From the NCBI RefSeq assembly GCF_017814945.1, contig NZ_JAGIPX010000034.1, positions 25,379 to 89,378 of the forward strand: a stretch of DNA of 64,000 nt. Reading direction: 5' to 3'. Below the pieces are notes generated by a model. It did no database searches. It was not told where the DNA came from and saw only the letters and a program-made list of their open reading frames with translations. A program made the translations under genes and the position numbers. Shown here in pieces: positions 18,866 to 27,457 of the stretch. Origin of the DNA: Paraburkholderia sp. LEh10 (GTDB lineage: Bacteria > Pseudomonadota > Gammaproteobacteria > Burkholderiales > Burkholderiaceae). Numbering within the stretch: the stretch's first letter is position 1; each line of letters opens with the position of its first letter.

Positions 18866-19247
18866 TTGTATTTCTCCTGGCGGCCCGGCCAGCGGGCTGG
18901 GTCGCATGACGGACATGCTCTTATTGAATGTATCGAAAAAGCTCGCACGCCGTCGTCTGCATTTGTTGCAAATTGCAATTGCTGGAAAGCGGTTCGTCAG
19001 CCATGCCTCTCCGTATACTGGCCAGATGACGTTCGGGGCATTGGAAATCAAGGGTTTCGCCGCTGATCGCATGACGATCGGGCAGGTTGACTGCATCGGA
19101 CAACCGCGCATCGCGCGCGTCGGTAATCTTTGATTACAAAATTCACTCGGCGCCCGTTGCAGGCGCGCATCAGACGGCGCCCAAGGCCGTTAAACGACAA
19201 GGCCCGGCACTGGCCGGGCGGTGCGGATAATCCGATACAACAGAGCA
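18866..19247. other. Intergenic region
   Basis: About 380 bp without a credible gene. It contains a GC-rich inverted repeat (GGCCCGGC-ACTG-GCCGGGC, 19200-19219) just downstream of the small minus-strand gene, a possible weak terminator without a good T-run. Nothing else recognised. Confidence 0.5.
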
Positions 19248-19409
19248 TCAACCGACTTTCACATATGTGAACTCACGCGTCACGTTAGGCGGCACATACG
19301 CGCCGCTTATCTTCACCCGTGGAGTGAGCCGCTTCTTTTGATCCCACCAGCGACGACGTTGAGAATGCGTGAGGAACCGCAAGTGCTTTCGGTAAGAAAA
19401 GATGCTCAT
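19248..19409 (-). CDS. Hypothetical small basic protein
   Basis: A 53-residue ORF with an excellent ribosome site (GGGAGG five bases before ATG at 19409). The product is rich in Arg/Lys/Trp (RKHLRFLTHSQRRRWWDQKK) and ends VTREFTYVKVG; no transmembrane segment or known domain. It is followed by an inverted repeat. The start signal and basic composition support a real gene, perhaps nucleic-acid-binding or ribosome-associated, but no function can be assigned. Confidence 0.5.
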   Translation of the reverse strand: MSIFSYRKHLRFLTHSQRRRWWDQKKRLTPRVKISGAYVPPNVTREFTYVKVG

Positions 19410-19659
19410 CGTAACCTCCCGATTCTGACTGCGAGACATTGAAAACGACGGTGTCGACCAATCCGCTCCTACGGAAATCCTCAAGCAGTTTTCGCGCCTG
19501 TTTGCTCGTCTTTTCGGCTGCGGCAAGCGAACCGCCAGCCGATTGCGAAACGCGCGCTTGCATGCGCCTAAACCGCCGCTGAAAGCCTCCAGTTCGCGCC
19601 CGCGATTTATTGGCGCGATACTCCAGCTTCCTTCACCAGTCCCGTCGGGAGCAGGAACC

Positions 19660-20598
19660 ATGTCCCAGCCCTCCTTGCCGCGCCTCGGCTTCGTCGGCGC
19701 GGGCCGGATTGCGCGCTGTCTTGCGCTCGGCTTCGCACGCGCCGGGTATCGCGTCACGGCAATCGCGAGCCGCTCGCCTCAGTCGGCTCGGCAGCTCGCC
19801 AGTCAGATCGAATTCTGCGCCGCGTATGACGACGCCCAGCGAGTCGTCGAGTCGGCGGACATCCTCTTTTTAACCGTGCCCGATGACAGCATCGGTACGA
19901 CAGCGAACACACTCGCCTTTCCCGCTCGCGCGGCGCCCGGCAGCGAAGCTTGGGCCGTCGTGCATTGCAGCGGTGCATCGCCCGTCGAACTGCTTGCCCC
20001 GGCTCGCAACCAGGGCGCGTCGATCGGCGGTTTTCATCCACTTTACCTGTTCAGCGGCGATTTGACAGACGTCGACCGGATCGCCGGCTGCTCAGTGACG
20101 ATCGAAGCCGAGGGCGCGCTCAAGGACGCGCTGTCCGCGCTCGCCGCCGCTTTGCGCTGCCATCCGCTGTCGATTCCGCCCGGCGGCCGGATGCTGTATC
20201 ACGCGGCGGCGCACTACGCCGCCAGTTTTGCCTTATGCAATCTGGGTGAGACCGTGAATCTGTGGCGCAAGTTGGGTTTCGACGAACGCGACGCGCTTCG
20301 CGCGCTGCTGCCGATGATGGCGGGGACGCTCGAAACCGCGCGCGACCGGGGCCTCGCCAACGCGCTCGCGGGCCCTGTTTCACGAGGCGACCTGGGCGTG
20401 GTGGAAAAGCAACTATCGCTGATGGAGGCGCTTGGTGCAGATCATGGCGCATTGTTCGGCCTGATGTCGCGGCGCGCGGTTGCACTCGCCCGCGACCGCA
20501 CGACGCCGCCCGCCGCGATCGATGCGATCGACGCAGCAGTCGAACAGTCGCTCAGCCGTACGCTGAAAGGCGCGGCGACAGGTGCAGGCGCCGAGTAA
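19660..20598 (+). CDS. Rossmann-like / DUF2520 NAD(P)-binding protein
   Basis: A 312-residue protein with an N-terminal Rossmann dinucleotide fold (RLGFVGAGRIARCLALGFARAGY, residues about 8-30) and a DUF2520 C-terminal helical domain from about 155 (GGFHPLYLFSG, LYHAAAHYAASFALCNLGETV). The architecture resembles ketopantoate/pyrroline reductases; in some bacteria such genes sit near pantothenate synthesis, but not here. ATG at 19660 follows AGGA. Reaction unknown. Confidence 0.8.
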   Translation: MSQPSLPRLGFVGAGRIARCLALGFARAGYRVTAIASRSPQSARQLASQIEFCAAYDDAQRVVESADILFLTVPDDSIGTTANTLAFPARAAPGSEAWAVVHCSGASPVELLAPARNQGASIGGFHPLYLFSGDLTDVDRIAGCSVTIEAEGALKDALSALAAALRCHPLSIPPGGRMLYHAAAHYAASFALCNLGETVNLWRKLGFDERDALRALLPMMAGTLETARDRGLANALAGPVSRGDLGVVEKQLSLMEALGADHGALFGLMSRRAVALARDRTTPPAAIDAIDAAVEQSLSRTLKGAATGAGAE

Positions 20599-20771
20599 GC
20601 CGTGATAATGTGACGTCCGGCATGAACGGGACTACGGCGGCCTCGGCTTCCAGTGGAATCCGTGCCGGGACGAATCCCGCGGGCATCGCCAGAACCAACA
20701 CGCGGGCAACGATGCGCAGCGGGGCGCACAACGCCTCCCCGCGCTTCGTGACCAAACGACGAGAACGCACA

Positions 20772-21092
20772 ATGATCAAGGTCAGCATCCTTTATCCGTA
20801 TCGAGAAGGCGGACGTTTCGACGTCGACTACTACTGCCGCACGCACATGCCGCTCGCCGCGAAGCTGTTCGGCGCGGCGCTCAAGGGCTGGTCGGTCGAC
20901 GTCGGCATCAATGCCGGGCCGCCGGGCTCGCCGCCGCCGTTCGTCGCGGCCGGACACTTTCTGTTCGACACGGCCGAGGCGTTTTATCAGGTTTTCAAGC
21001 CCGCCAGCGACACATTGCTGGCCGACATTCCCAATTACACCGACGGCGGCAACGGCAAAATCCTGATCAGCGAAGTGAAAGTCTCCGTCTGA
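20772..21092 (+). CDS. EthD-domain protein
   Basis: A 106-residue protein of the EthD ferredoxin-like fold (MIKVSILYPYREGGRFDVDYY, THMPLAAKLFG), a family of small dimeric proteins linked to degradation of ethers and polyketide intermediates but often of unknown role. No catalytic residues are established. It follows the DUF2520 gene by 170 bp on the same strand; no catabolic genes adjoin it. Confidence 0.8.
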   Translation: MIKVSILYPYREGGRFDVDYYCRTHMPLAAKLFGAALKGWSVDVGINAGPPGSPPPFVAAGHFLFDTAEAFYQVFKPASDTLLADIPNYTDGGNGKILISEVKVSV

Positions 21093-21236
21093 CGAGCCTG
21101 TCCACGTGAAGCCGCCGCGTGCGGCAATCGGTGAGCTGCACCGCACGACGCGCGCTCGATGTCATCAGCCGTCCGCCGGCATGCCGGCGCCATGCGTCCC
21201 GCCCAGCGAGACGCTTTCTGAAGGAAAGGACCCACG

Positions 21237-21800
21237 ATGTTCGGCGATATCGCCCGTTTTCTGCTCAATACCATCTTCACGCTGTTCGGCGCGGCGCTGC
21301 TGCTGCGCGCGTGGCTGCAGTTCATCCGGATGCAGCCGTACAACCCGGTGTCGAGCGCCGTCATGCAGGTGACCAACTGGCTCGTGCTGCCGCTGCGCAA
21401 GATCATTCCGGGCGTGCGCGGCATCGACTGGGCGAGCCTCGTCGCCGCGCTGCTCACGTCGATCGTCTATGTGGTGCTGATGGTCGTGATCGTCGGCGTC
21501 GATCCCCTCGGGCTGATGCCGTCGCTGCTGATCGTCGCCCTGCTGACCGTCGTCAAGTGGGCGCTGAACCTGATTATCTGGCTGACGATCCTGATGGCGC
21601 TACTGTCATGGCTCAATCCGCGTTCGCCCGCGATGCCGATCCTGTATCAGTTGACAGCGCCGTTCCTCGATCCGCTGCGCCGGATCATGCCGCGCCTCGG
21701 CGGCATCGATCTCTCGCCGATCCTGCTGTTCGTGATCGTCCAGGTGCTGCTGATGGTCGTGACGCGAGCAGCCGTGTCGCTGACGCTGTTCGGCATCTGA
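21237..21800 (+). CDS. YggT-family membrane protein
   Basis: A 187-residue inner-membrane protein made of two related halves, each with hydrophobic helices and the motif pair (PYNPVSSAVMQVTNWLVLPLR; LNPRSPAMPILYQLTAPFLDPLRRIMP). YggT proteins have been linked to osmotic or cell-division functions in bacteria and plastids. AAGGAAAGG precedes the ATG. Followed by tRNA-Gly. Confidence 0.88.
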   Translation: MFGDIARFLLNTIFTLFGAALLLRAWLQFIRMQPYNPVSSAVMQVTNWLVLPLRKIIPGVRGIDWASLVAALLTSIVYVVLMVVIVGVDPLGLMPSLLIVALLTVVKWALNLIIWLTILMALLSWLNPRSPAMPILYQLTAPFLDPLRRIMPRLGGIDLSPILLFVIVQVLLMVVTRAAVSLTLFGI

Positions 21801-21830
21801 GGCTGGGACAGGCGCCGCGCGCCCGGCGAT

Positions 21831-21860
21831 TTGCCCAAAGCCGCCGAAACCGCGTAAAAT
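21831..21860 (+). promoter_or_regulatory. tRNA-Gly promoter
   Basis: TTGCCC (21831-21836) and TAAAAT (21855-21860) with an 18-bp spacer end 10 bp before the mature tRNA 5' end. Confidence 0.5.
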
Positions 21861-21870
21861 GGCGCGCTCT

Positions 21871-21945
21871 GCGGGCGTCGTATAATGGCTATTACCCTAG
21901 CTTCCCAAGCTAGAGACGTGGGTTCGATTCCCATCGCCCGCTCCA
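21871..21945 (+). tRNA. tRNA-Gly (anticodon CCC)
   Basis: Full cloverleaf: acceptor GCGGGCG (21871-21877) pairs CGCCCGC (21935-21941); anticodon loop TTCCCAA gives CCC, reading GGG; T-loop GTTCGATTC; discriminator T and encoded CCA (21943-21945). Confidence 0.95.
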
Positions 21946-22010
21946 CTTTCAGCCGCTCCCTCTGCCGCACTGCGTACGGGCAGGGAGCCAGGCGGAGAAT
22001 ACAGCGCGAG

Positions 22011-22038
22011 AGCCGCCTCCATGAAGGCGGCTTTTTTG
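22011..22038 (+). terminator. Terminator after tRNA-Gly
   Basis: AGCCGCCT (22011-22018) pairs with AGGCGGCT (22025-22032) and is followed by a run of six T. Confidence 0.85.
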
Positions 22039-22114
22039 TAGCGTGCTCGTCGGCGACGCAGACGCCCGCCCTCGCGCGCAACCGTTCCCGCCGCCACTCT
22101 TGCCTTCATCCACG

Positions 22115-22900
22115 ATGATTCACGATCCGAACGAAGCCGGTTTGCCGCGCGATCCTTCCCAGATGTCCAGCGACGACCTTTCCGCAGCCGCCGACACCGA
22201 CACGGGCGCACCCGAAGAAGCGCTGCACCTTCGCCGCATCCGCAGCTTCGTGACGCGCGCGGGCCGCGTCTCGACGGGACAGCGCCGCGCCATGGACGAG
22301 CTCGGCCCGCGCTTCGTCGTGCCGTACGCGCCCGAACAGCCGGACTGGGACGCCGTCTACGGCCGCCGCGCGCCGCGCATTCTGGAGATCGGTTTTGGGA
22401 TGGGCGCGACCACGGCTGAAATCGCGTCGCATCGTCCCGGCGACGATTTCCTTGGCGTCGAGGTCCACGAGCCGGGCGTCGGCGCGCTGCTGAAGCTGAT
22501 GGGCGAGCACAATCTGTCGAATATCCGCATCATCCAGCACGACGCCGTCGAGGTGCTGGAAAACATGATCGCGCCAGAGAGCCTAGACGGCGTGCATATC
22601 TTCTTTCCCGACCCGTGGCATAAGGCGCGCCATCACAAGCGTCGCCTGATCCAGCCGAAGTTCGTCGCGCTGCTCGTGTCGCGCATGAAACCCGGCGCCT
22701 ATATCCATTGCGCAACCGACTGGCAGAACTATGCCGAGCAGATGCTCGAAGTGCTCGGCGCGCAGCGCGCGCTGGAAAATACCGCAGATGGCTATGCGCC
22801 GCGTCCCGATTATCGTCCTGTGACGAAGTTCGAGAAGCGCGGCCTGCGTCTCGGGCATGGCGTCCGGGATCTGATTTACAGGCGTCGCCCGAACAGCTGA
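22115..22900 (+). CDS. trmB: tRNA (guanine-46-N7)-methyltransferase
   Basis: Methylates G46 of tRNA variable loops with S-adenosylmethionine. The 261-residue protein has an ~60-residue N-terminal extension, then SAM-binding ILEIGFGMGATTAEIA (about 88-103), HNLSNIRIIQHDA and the TrmB signature FFPDPWHKARHHKRRL near 167. ATG at 22115 is adopted; MSSDDLS at 22163 is an alternative. Follows the tRNA-Gly terminator; ends at a terminator shared with uppP. Confidence 0.95.
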   Translation: MIHDPNEAGLPRDPSQMSSDDLSAAADTDTGAPEEALHLRRIRSFVTRAGRVSTGQRRAMDELGPRFVVPYAPEQPDWDAVYGRRAPRILEIGFGMGATTAEIASHRPGDDFLGVEVHEPGVGALLKLMGEHNLSNIRIIQHDAVEVLENMIAPESLDGVHIFFPDPWHKARHHKRRLIQPKFVALLVSRMKPGAYIHCATDWQNYAEQMLEVLGAQRALENTADGYAPRPDYRPVTKFEKRGLRLGHGVRDLIYRRRPNS

Positions 22901-22930
22901 AAACTGAAACGGATGCGTCATTCCAGCCAA

Positions 22931-22967
22931 AACGGCCTGCGGCTCCCAAAAAGCCGCAAGCCGTTTT
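22931..22967. terminator. Bidirectional terminator between trmB and uppP
   Basis: AACGGCCTGCGGCT and AGCCGCAAGCCGTT form a long hairpin (one mismatch) with T-rich 3' side; serves the convergent trmB and uppP genes. Confidence 0.8.
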
Positions 22968-22997
22968 CACATTTGACGCCCGAAGCTCGACGGAATG

Positions 22998-23834
22998 TCA
23001 GTCCGCCCAGCTCAACCCGCCGCTGTAGCCGATCAGCAGGATCAACAAGCCGAAGCCGATCCGATACCACGCGAATGCGCTGAAATCGTGCGACGCGATG
23101 TAGCGCAGCAGCCAGCGCACGCACGCGAACGCGCTGACGAACGCCGCCAGAAAGCCGATCGAGAAGAGCCCGAGCGCATCGGACGACAACGCCTGCCAGT
23201 CCTTGTGCAGCTCATAGACGGTCGCGCCGAAGATGATCGGAATCGCGAGGAAGAACGAGAACTCGGTCGCCACGCGCCGGTCGAGCCCGAACAGCATGCC
23301 GCCAATGATCGTCGAGCCCGAGCGCGACATGCCGGGAATCAGCGCGAAGCATTGCGCGATGCCGACCTTGAGCGCATCGAGCGGGCTCATGTCGTCCATC
23401 GAATGCACGCGCGCCCGGACTTCCGGCCGGTTGCGCTGCCGCATTTCGACCCACAGAATCAAGACGCCCCCCACCACCAGCGCGAACGCGACGGGCACGG
23501 GTGAGAACAGCACCGCCTTGATCGATTTTTCGAACAGCAGGCCCAGCACGATCGCGGGAATGGTCGCGATGATCACGTTGAGCGTGAAGCGACGTGCGTC
23601 CGGGCGCGTGGCGAGCCCGGCCACGACGTTGCCGATGCGCTGGCGGTATTCCCAGCAGACGGCGAGAATCGCGCCGAGCTGGATCACGACATCGAAAGTC
23701 TTCTCCTGCGGAATGTCGAAATTCAGCAGACTGCCGGCGACGATCAGGTGCCCCGTGCTCGACACTGGCAAGAACTCGGTCAAGCCTTCGACGACGCCGA
23801 GGATCAACGCCTTTAACGTGAGAATCCAGTCCAT
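22998..23834 (-). CDS. uppP: Undecaprenyl-diphosphate phosphatase
   Basis: Integral membrane phosphatase that recycles the undecaprenyl carrier for peptidoglycan and O-antigen export and gives bacitracin resistance. The 278-residue protein has about eight helices and both signatures: EGLTEFLPVSSTGHLIV (about 16-32) and PGMSRSGSTI. The ATG at 23834 gives the usual MDWILTLKALILG start. Followed on the same strand upstream by a DUF1439 lipoprotein gene (76-bp gap). Confidence 0.96.
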   Translation of the reverse strand: MDWILTLKALILGVVEGLTEFLPVSSTGHLIVAGSLLNFDIPQEKTFDVVIQLGAILAVCWEYRQRIGNVVAGLATRPDARRFTLNVIIATIPAIVLGLLFEKSIKAVLFSPVPVAFALVVGGVLILWVEMRQRNRPEVRARVHSMDDMSPLDALKVGIAQCFALIPGMSRSGSTIIGGMLFGLDRRVATEFSFFLAIPIIFGATVYELHKDWQALSSDALGLFSIGFLAAFVSAFACVRWLLRYIASHDFSAFAWYRIGFGLLILLIGYSGGLSWAD

Positions 23835-23910
23835 CCGTGGCCCTTTTCGCTTGGAGTTGGTAGGCGATGCGCGGCCGCGCTGAAACGACGGGGCCGCCCG
23901 GCCGCGCACG

Positions 23911-24504
23911 TCACTTTTCGACGATCTGCACGCGTATGCCGTTTGTAAGGACCGTGATTGTACCGGGTTCGTAATTCACTCCGGCAAATTGCAGTTGTTC
24001 GGGCTTGAACGTATAGACGGGATAGTTGGTGAGCAACTGCGTCGCGACCAGCGCGGCGGCCGCGTTGATCTGCTGCGTATAGGCCTGCGCGTCGCCGTCG
24101 ACGCTGACGTTGTCGACATTGGGCGCGCGCAGTACGACGGAACGGCTCTGCGGGTCGTATTCGAGCTGGCTCGACAGCGTGAACACGCCGTTCACCGGCC
24201 GCTGCAGGAACGGACTCGCGAGCCGCGCGTCGAGCCGCACCGACACGCGGTTTGTATCCGGCTGCAAGCCGACGACGGGATTGGTCAACGCAACATCGAA
24301 CACCTGCGACACCGTGCGCTGATACGGAAACTTGCGCTGCACTGCGTCCTGAACCTGCTTTTGTGAAAACGTGTAGTGATCCGGAATAAACGGGAACGTG
24401 GACGTCGCGCACGCGGCGAGCGGTGCAGTGGCGCCAGCGGCCGCGCACGCATACAGCGCGGAAATCAGAAAGCGGCGCCGTGTGAGCGCTGCGGCTTGGG
24501 TCAT
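23911..24504 (-). CDS. DUF1439 lipoprotein
   Basis: A 197-residue predicted lipoprotein: RRRFLISALYACAAAG start with lipobox-like LAAC near residue 32 (a twin-Arg-like stretch is also present). The body matches the DUF1439 family typified by E. coli YceB (FPYQRTVSQVFDVALTNP, SVRLDARLASPF, VNGVFTLSSQLEYD). These small tubular lipoproteins are outer-membrane-associated with unclear role. TCTCC-type ribosome site complement precedes the ATG at 24504. Confidence 0.8.
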   Translation of the reverse strand: MTQAAALTRRRFLISALYACAAAGATAPLAACATSTFPFIPDHYTFSQKQVQDAVQRKFPYQRTVSQVFDVALTNPVVGLQPDTNRVSVRLDARLASPFLQRPVNGVFTLSSQLEYDPQSRSVVLRAPNVDNVSVDGDAQAYTQQINAAAALVATQLLTNYPVYTFKPEQLQFAGVNYEPGTITVLTNGIRVQIVEK

Positions 24505-24619
24505 GCAGATTCTCCTTGTGACGCGGACAGCCCGCCGCATCGATATGGCTGTGGTTGTCGGCGAACGGATTCCAGCGCTTGCCGATGGGCGGATGCGCGC
24601 GCAAAACGCCACGCCGCGA

Positions 24620-24955
24620 TCACGGCCTGGTATCGGCTTCGAGACGCGTGAGCCAGATGAGCGCTTCGTCGCGCGTTTTGCCGCACATGTCCGCCTGCGG
24701 CTGTAGACCCGAACAGCAGGCCGGACGTTCCGGCTTGCCGAAGATTGCGCAGCGCAGATCGTCGCCGAGCTGTACGCAGCGCACGCCTGCGGGCTTGCCG
24801 TCGGGCATGCCCGGAATCGGACTGGAGATCGACGGCGCGATACAGCACGCGCCGCAATTCGGGCGGCACGCGTGATCCGCAGCCGCGGACGACGAATACG
24901 ACAAATGAGCAGACACAGCACGCTTCCAGAAACATGAAAACTGACGACCGCGCAT
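24620..24955 (-). CDS. YkgJ-family cysteine-cluster protein
   Basis: Small metal-binding protein with the CRPNCGACC-IAPSISSPIPG-MPDGKPAGVRC segment typical of the YkgJ family, followed by RCAIFG-KPERPACC and MCGKTRDEAL. The Cys pattern suggests Zn or Fe-S binding; function is unknown. Start uncertain: ATG at 24955 gives 111 residues, ATG at 24991 gives 123; neither has a good ribosome site. Divergent from hemN; the FNR-type box at 24971-24984 lies at its 5' end. Confidence 0.7.
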   Translation of the reverse strand: MRGRQFSCFWKRAVSAHLSYSSSAAADHACRPNCGACCIAPSISSPIPGMPDGKPAGVRCVQLGDDLRCAIFGKPERPACCSGLQPQADMCGKTRDEALIWLTRLEADTRP

Positions 24956-24970
24956 CAATCGTTCGAAAAC

Positions 24971-24984
24971 TTGACGTCGGTCAA
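24971..24984. promoter_or_regulatory. FNR/ANR-type box upstream of hemN
   Basis: TTGACGTCGGTCAA is a perfect inverted repeat of the FNR-family form TTGAY-N4-RTCAA. It lies 183 bp before hemN, between hemN and the divergent cysteine-cluster gene. Oxygen-independent HemN is a known FNR/ANR target in other proteobacteria. Confidence 0.6.
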
Positions 24985-25166
24985 ACGACATTGTGCCATT
25001 TGACGCATGCGACCTTTTTACCCGACTCGTCGCGCGCGTGGTCTCGTACACTCTTCAGAGTTCAATCACGCTCGCACGGCGCCTGCCCTGATCGACCGAG
25101 CGCAACGAACGAGCCGCGTGCACGGCGGCTTGCGCATCATTCGGCGGGCGCCGGGCCATCTGTCCC

Positions 25167-26585
25167 ATGACTACCGCGCCTTCGTCCGGCTTTTCGTCCG
25201 GCTTTTCGTCCGACTCGCTGTTCCGCCCCGACCTGCTCGCGAAGTACAGCGCGAATGGCCCGCGCTACACGTCCTATCCGACAGCCGTGCAGTTCCGCGA
25301 CGACTTCTCACCCGACCACTACCGCCGCGCCGCCGCGGACCAGGGTGCGGCAGACACGGATCTGTCGTTGTACTTTCATATACCGTTTTGCGACACCGTC
25401 TGCTTCTATTGCGGCTGCAACAAGGTCGTGACGAAGAACCGCGCGCGGGCGCGTCCGTATCTCGACCGGCTCAAGCGCGAACTTGCATTGCAGGCGTCGC
25501 TCTTCGACACGCGGCGTCCAGTGTCGCAACTGCATTGGGGCGGCGGCACGCCGACTTTTCTGTCGCATGACGAAATGACGGAGTTGATGGCCGCGACGCG
25601 CGAGCGCTTCGCGCTGTGCAGCGACGCTGAAGGCGAGTTTTCGATCGAAGTCGATCCGCGCGAGGCGCCGCCGAAGACCATCGTGCATTTACGCAATCTC
25701 GGCTTCAACCGGTTGAGCCTCGGCGTGCAGGACTTCGACCCTGTCGTGCAGCGCGCAATCAACCGCATTCAGCCGCTCGAGATGACCGCGAGCGTCATCC
25801 GTGCAGCGCGCGCGACTGGCTTTCACTCGATCGGTGTCGACCTGATCTATGGCCTGCCGTACCAGACCGTCGGCAGCTTCAGCAGGACGCTCGATACCAT
25901 GCTCGAACTCGCGCCCGACAGGCTCTCCGTGTTCGGCTACGCGCATATGCCCCAACTCTTCAAGATGCAGCGGCAGATGGATGCCGCCGCGCTCCCTTCG
26001 CCCGCCGAGCGGCTCGCAATTCTGCGGCTCGTCGTCGAGCGGCTGACGGAGGCGGGCTACGTGTATATCGGCATGGATCACTTCGCGCTGCCCACCGACG
26101 AACTCGCGCGCGCGCAGGCGCAGCGCACGCTGCATCGCAACTTCCAGGGCTATAGCACGCGCGCGGAGTGCGATCTAATCGCCTTCGGGGCGTCGTCGAT
26201 CGCCAAGGTCGGCGACGTCTACGCGCAGAACGTGAAGGACCTGGCCGGCTACGCGGCGGCAATCGACAAAGGCCAGCTCGCGATTACGCGCGGCATCCGC
26301 CTTTCCGCCGACGACCGGTTGCGGCGCGACATCATCACGCAGTTGATGTGCAACCTGGAATTGCGCTTCGACGAATTCGAAGCTGCCTACGGCATCCGTT
26401 TTCACGACGCGTTTGCCCCGGAACTGGAACGCCTGCGTGGCTTCGAGGACGACGGCCTCGTGAAGTTCGGCGCACGGCGGCTCGAGGTGCAAATGGCGGG
26501 ACGGATGCTCGTGCGCAACATCGCGATGGTATTCGACCGGTATCTGGGCCAGCAGTCGATGCAGCGGTTTTCGCGCACGGTGTAG
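25167..26585 (+). CDS. hemN: Oxygen-independent coproporphyrinogen III oxidase
   Basis: Radical-SAM enzyme that decarboxylates coproporphyrinogen III to protoporphyrinogen IX without oxygen. The 472-residue protein has the CX3CX2C cluster motif in HIPFCDTVCFYCGC (near residue 73), HWGGGTPTFL, and NRLSLGVQDFDP. The C-terminal HemN domain is present. The first ~18 residues are Ser/Gly/Phe-rich. ATG at 25167; alternative starts are few. An FNR-type box lies upstream, consistent with anaerobic induction. Confidence 0.95.
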   Translation: MTTAPSSGFSSGFSSDSLFRPDLLAKYSANGPRYTSYPTAVQFRDDFSPDHYRRAAADQGAADTDLSLYFHIPFCDTVCFYCGCNKVVTKNRARARPYLDRLKRELALQASLFDTRRPVSQLHWGGGTPTFLSHDEMTELMAATRERFALCSDAEGEFSIEVDPREAPPKTIVHLRNLGFNRLSLGVQDFDPVVQRAINRIQPLEMTASVIRAARATGFHSIGVDLIYGLPYQTVGSFSRTLDTMLELAPDRLSVFGYAHMPQLFKMQRQMDAAALPSPAERLAILRLVVERLTEAGYVYIGMDHFALPTDELARAQAQRTLHRNFQGYSTRAECDLIAFGASSIAKVGDVYAQNVKDLAGYAAAIDKGQLAITRGIRLSADDRLRRDIITQLMCNLELRFDEFEAAYGIRFHDAFAPELERLRGFEDDGLVKFGARRLEVQMAGRMLVRNIAMVFDRYLGQQSMQRFSRTV

Positions 26586-26677
26586 CGTCGGCATTGGCTT
26601 GCCCGCCGACGCGTTTTCAGCCATAATCTGCGTCTTCGTCTCGCGAGGCCTTGAACTCAAGGCCCCGTGGAAGACAA

Positions 26678-26762
26678 GCCCAGGTGGTGAAACAGGTAGA
26701 CGCAGGGGACTCAAAATCCCCCGCCGCAAGGCGTGCCGGTTCGAGTCCGGCCCTGGGCACCA
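26678..26762 (+). tRNA. tRNA-Leu (anticodon CAA)
   Basis: Class II tRNA of 85 nt: acceptor GCCCAGG (26678-26684) pairs CCTGGGC (26752-26758); anticodon loop CTCAAAA gives CAA; long variable arm GCCGCAAGGCG; GTTCGAGTC T-loop; encoded CCA. It is the apparent integration landmark for the decayed island immediately downstream. Confidence 0.95.
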
Positions 26763-26797
26763 GATACCCTAAAACCGGTTTCAACGGTTCACAACAC

Positions 26798-26833
26798 AAC
26801 CCCGCCAGATAACCGCTGAGCGGGGTTTTTGTT
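26798..26833 (+). terminator. Terminator after tRNA-Leu
   Basis: AACCCCGC (26798-26805) pairs with GCGGGGTT (26820-26827) and is followed by TTT plus a T-rich tail. Confidence 0.8.
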
Positions 26834-26944
26834 TGCTATGGCCTCCAATGCTACACCATCGAAAACGCCCCCATCAGGGGTAATTCCGTGCAGTTAATGT
26901 CCTTATTGAGGTATCGAACGGTCTAACGTTTGGGGCGGGATTTG

Positions 26945-26978
26945 ACGACCCGGTCGCATGCGCGGCCGGGTCGTTTTC
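26945..26978 (+). terminator. Hairpin with T-run in the island
   Basis: ACGACCCGG (26945-26953) pairs with CCGGGTCGT (26966-26974), followed by TTTT. No gene obviously ends at it, so it may be a relic. Confidence 0.45.
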
Positions 26979-27046
26979 CATTGGGAAGAGACTTGAGCCG
27001 GTCCCGCGGACGCTGAAGGCATGCAAGCAATTTTGCGTAGGCCGGC

Positions 27047-27285
27047 GTGAGGGCGGCCCACATCATCTCGTGCTGGATCGTCACGCCATCGGGCAGCAAC
27101 CGATGTATTTCAAGGACCGTTTCGCCGGAAAGGAAAAGGGCCTGGTGCGTGGCGTCTATCCGGACGAGCCGCTTGCCGATGCCCGCAAGCGGCGCGATGA
27201 CGCCCGCGAAAATCTGGCGGCGAACGTTGATCCGGGTGAAGCAATGAAAGCCGATAATGCGCCGCCCGCCGGGCCGCATCGCATA
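27047..27285 (+). pseudogene. Tyrosine-type integrase remnant (arm-binding DUF4102 part)
   Basis: Two frames together reproduce the N-terminal arm-binding domain of a P4/tRNA-type integrase: VTPSGSN in one frame (27080-27100), then after a frameshift near 27105 KDRFAGKEKGLVRGVYPDEP and LADARKRRDDARENLAANVD in another. The catalytic domain is absent. The fragment lies 285 bp from tRNA-Leu, the usual position of an island integrase. Confidence 0.7.
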
Positions 27286-27457
27286 TCGTTTCATCGCCCT
27301 CGACGATCAGATTGGGATTGATGTCGGGATGCTGCGGACATGCCACCGCGTCGCCCTTGCGGGCCACGCCTACGCGTCCATAACGCATGGTGTCGGAGGC
27401 GGTGACGACTTCGCCGCCGTGGTCGGTGGTGTCGCCGAGGCGGATGAGATTGATCAT
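27281..27457 (-). pseudogene. Truncated PAAR-domain gene
   Basis: The first ~58 codons encode a PAAR start: INLIRLGDTTDHGGEVVTAS, RYGRVGVARKGDAVACPQHP, NLIVEGDETI. PAAR proteins sharpen the VgrG spike of type VI secretion systems. After that the frame runs antisense into the integrase remnant (open to 27110) and the expected closing G-H-x-x-x-C-G part is missing, so it is truncated at the junction. Its ATG overlaps the stop of the immunity-like gene (ATGA), indicating they once formed one operon. Confidence 0.65.
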
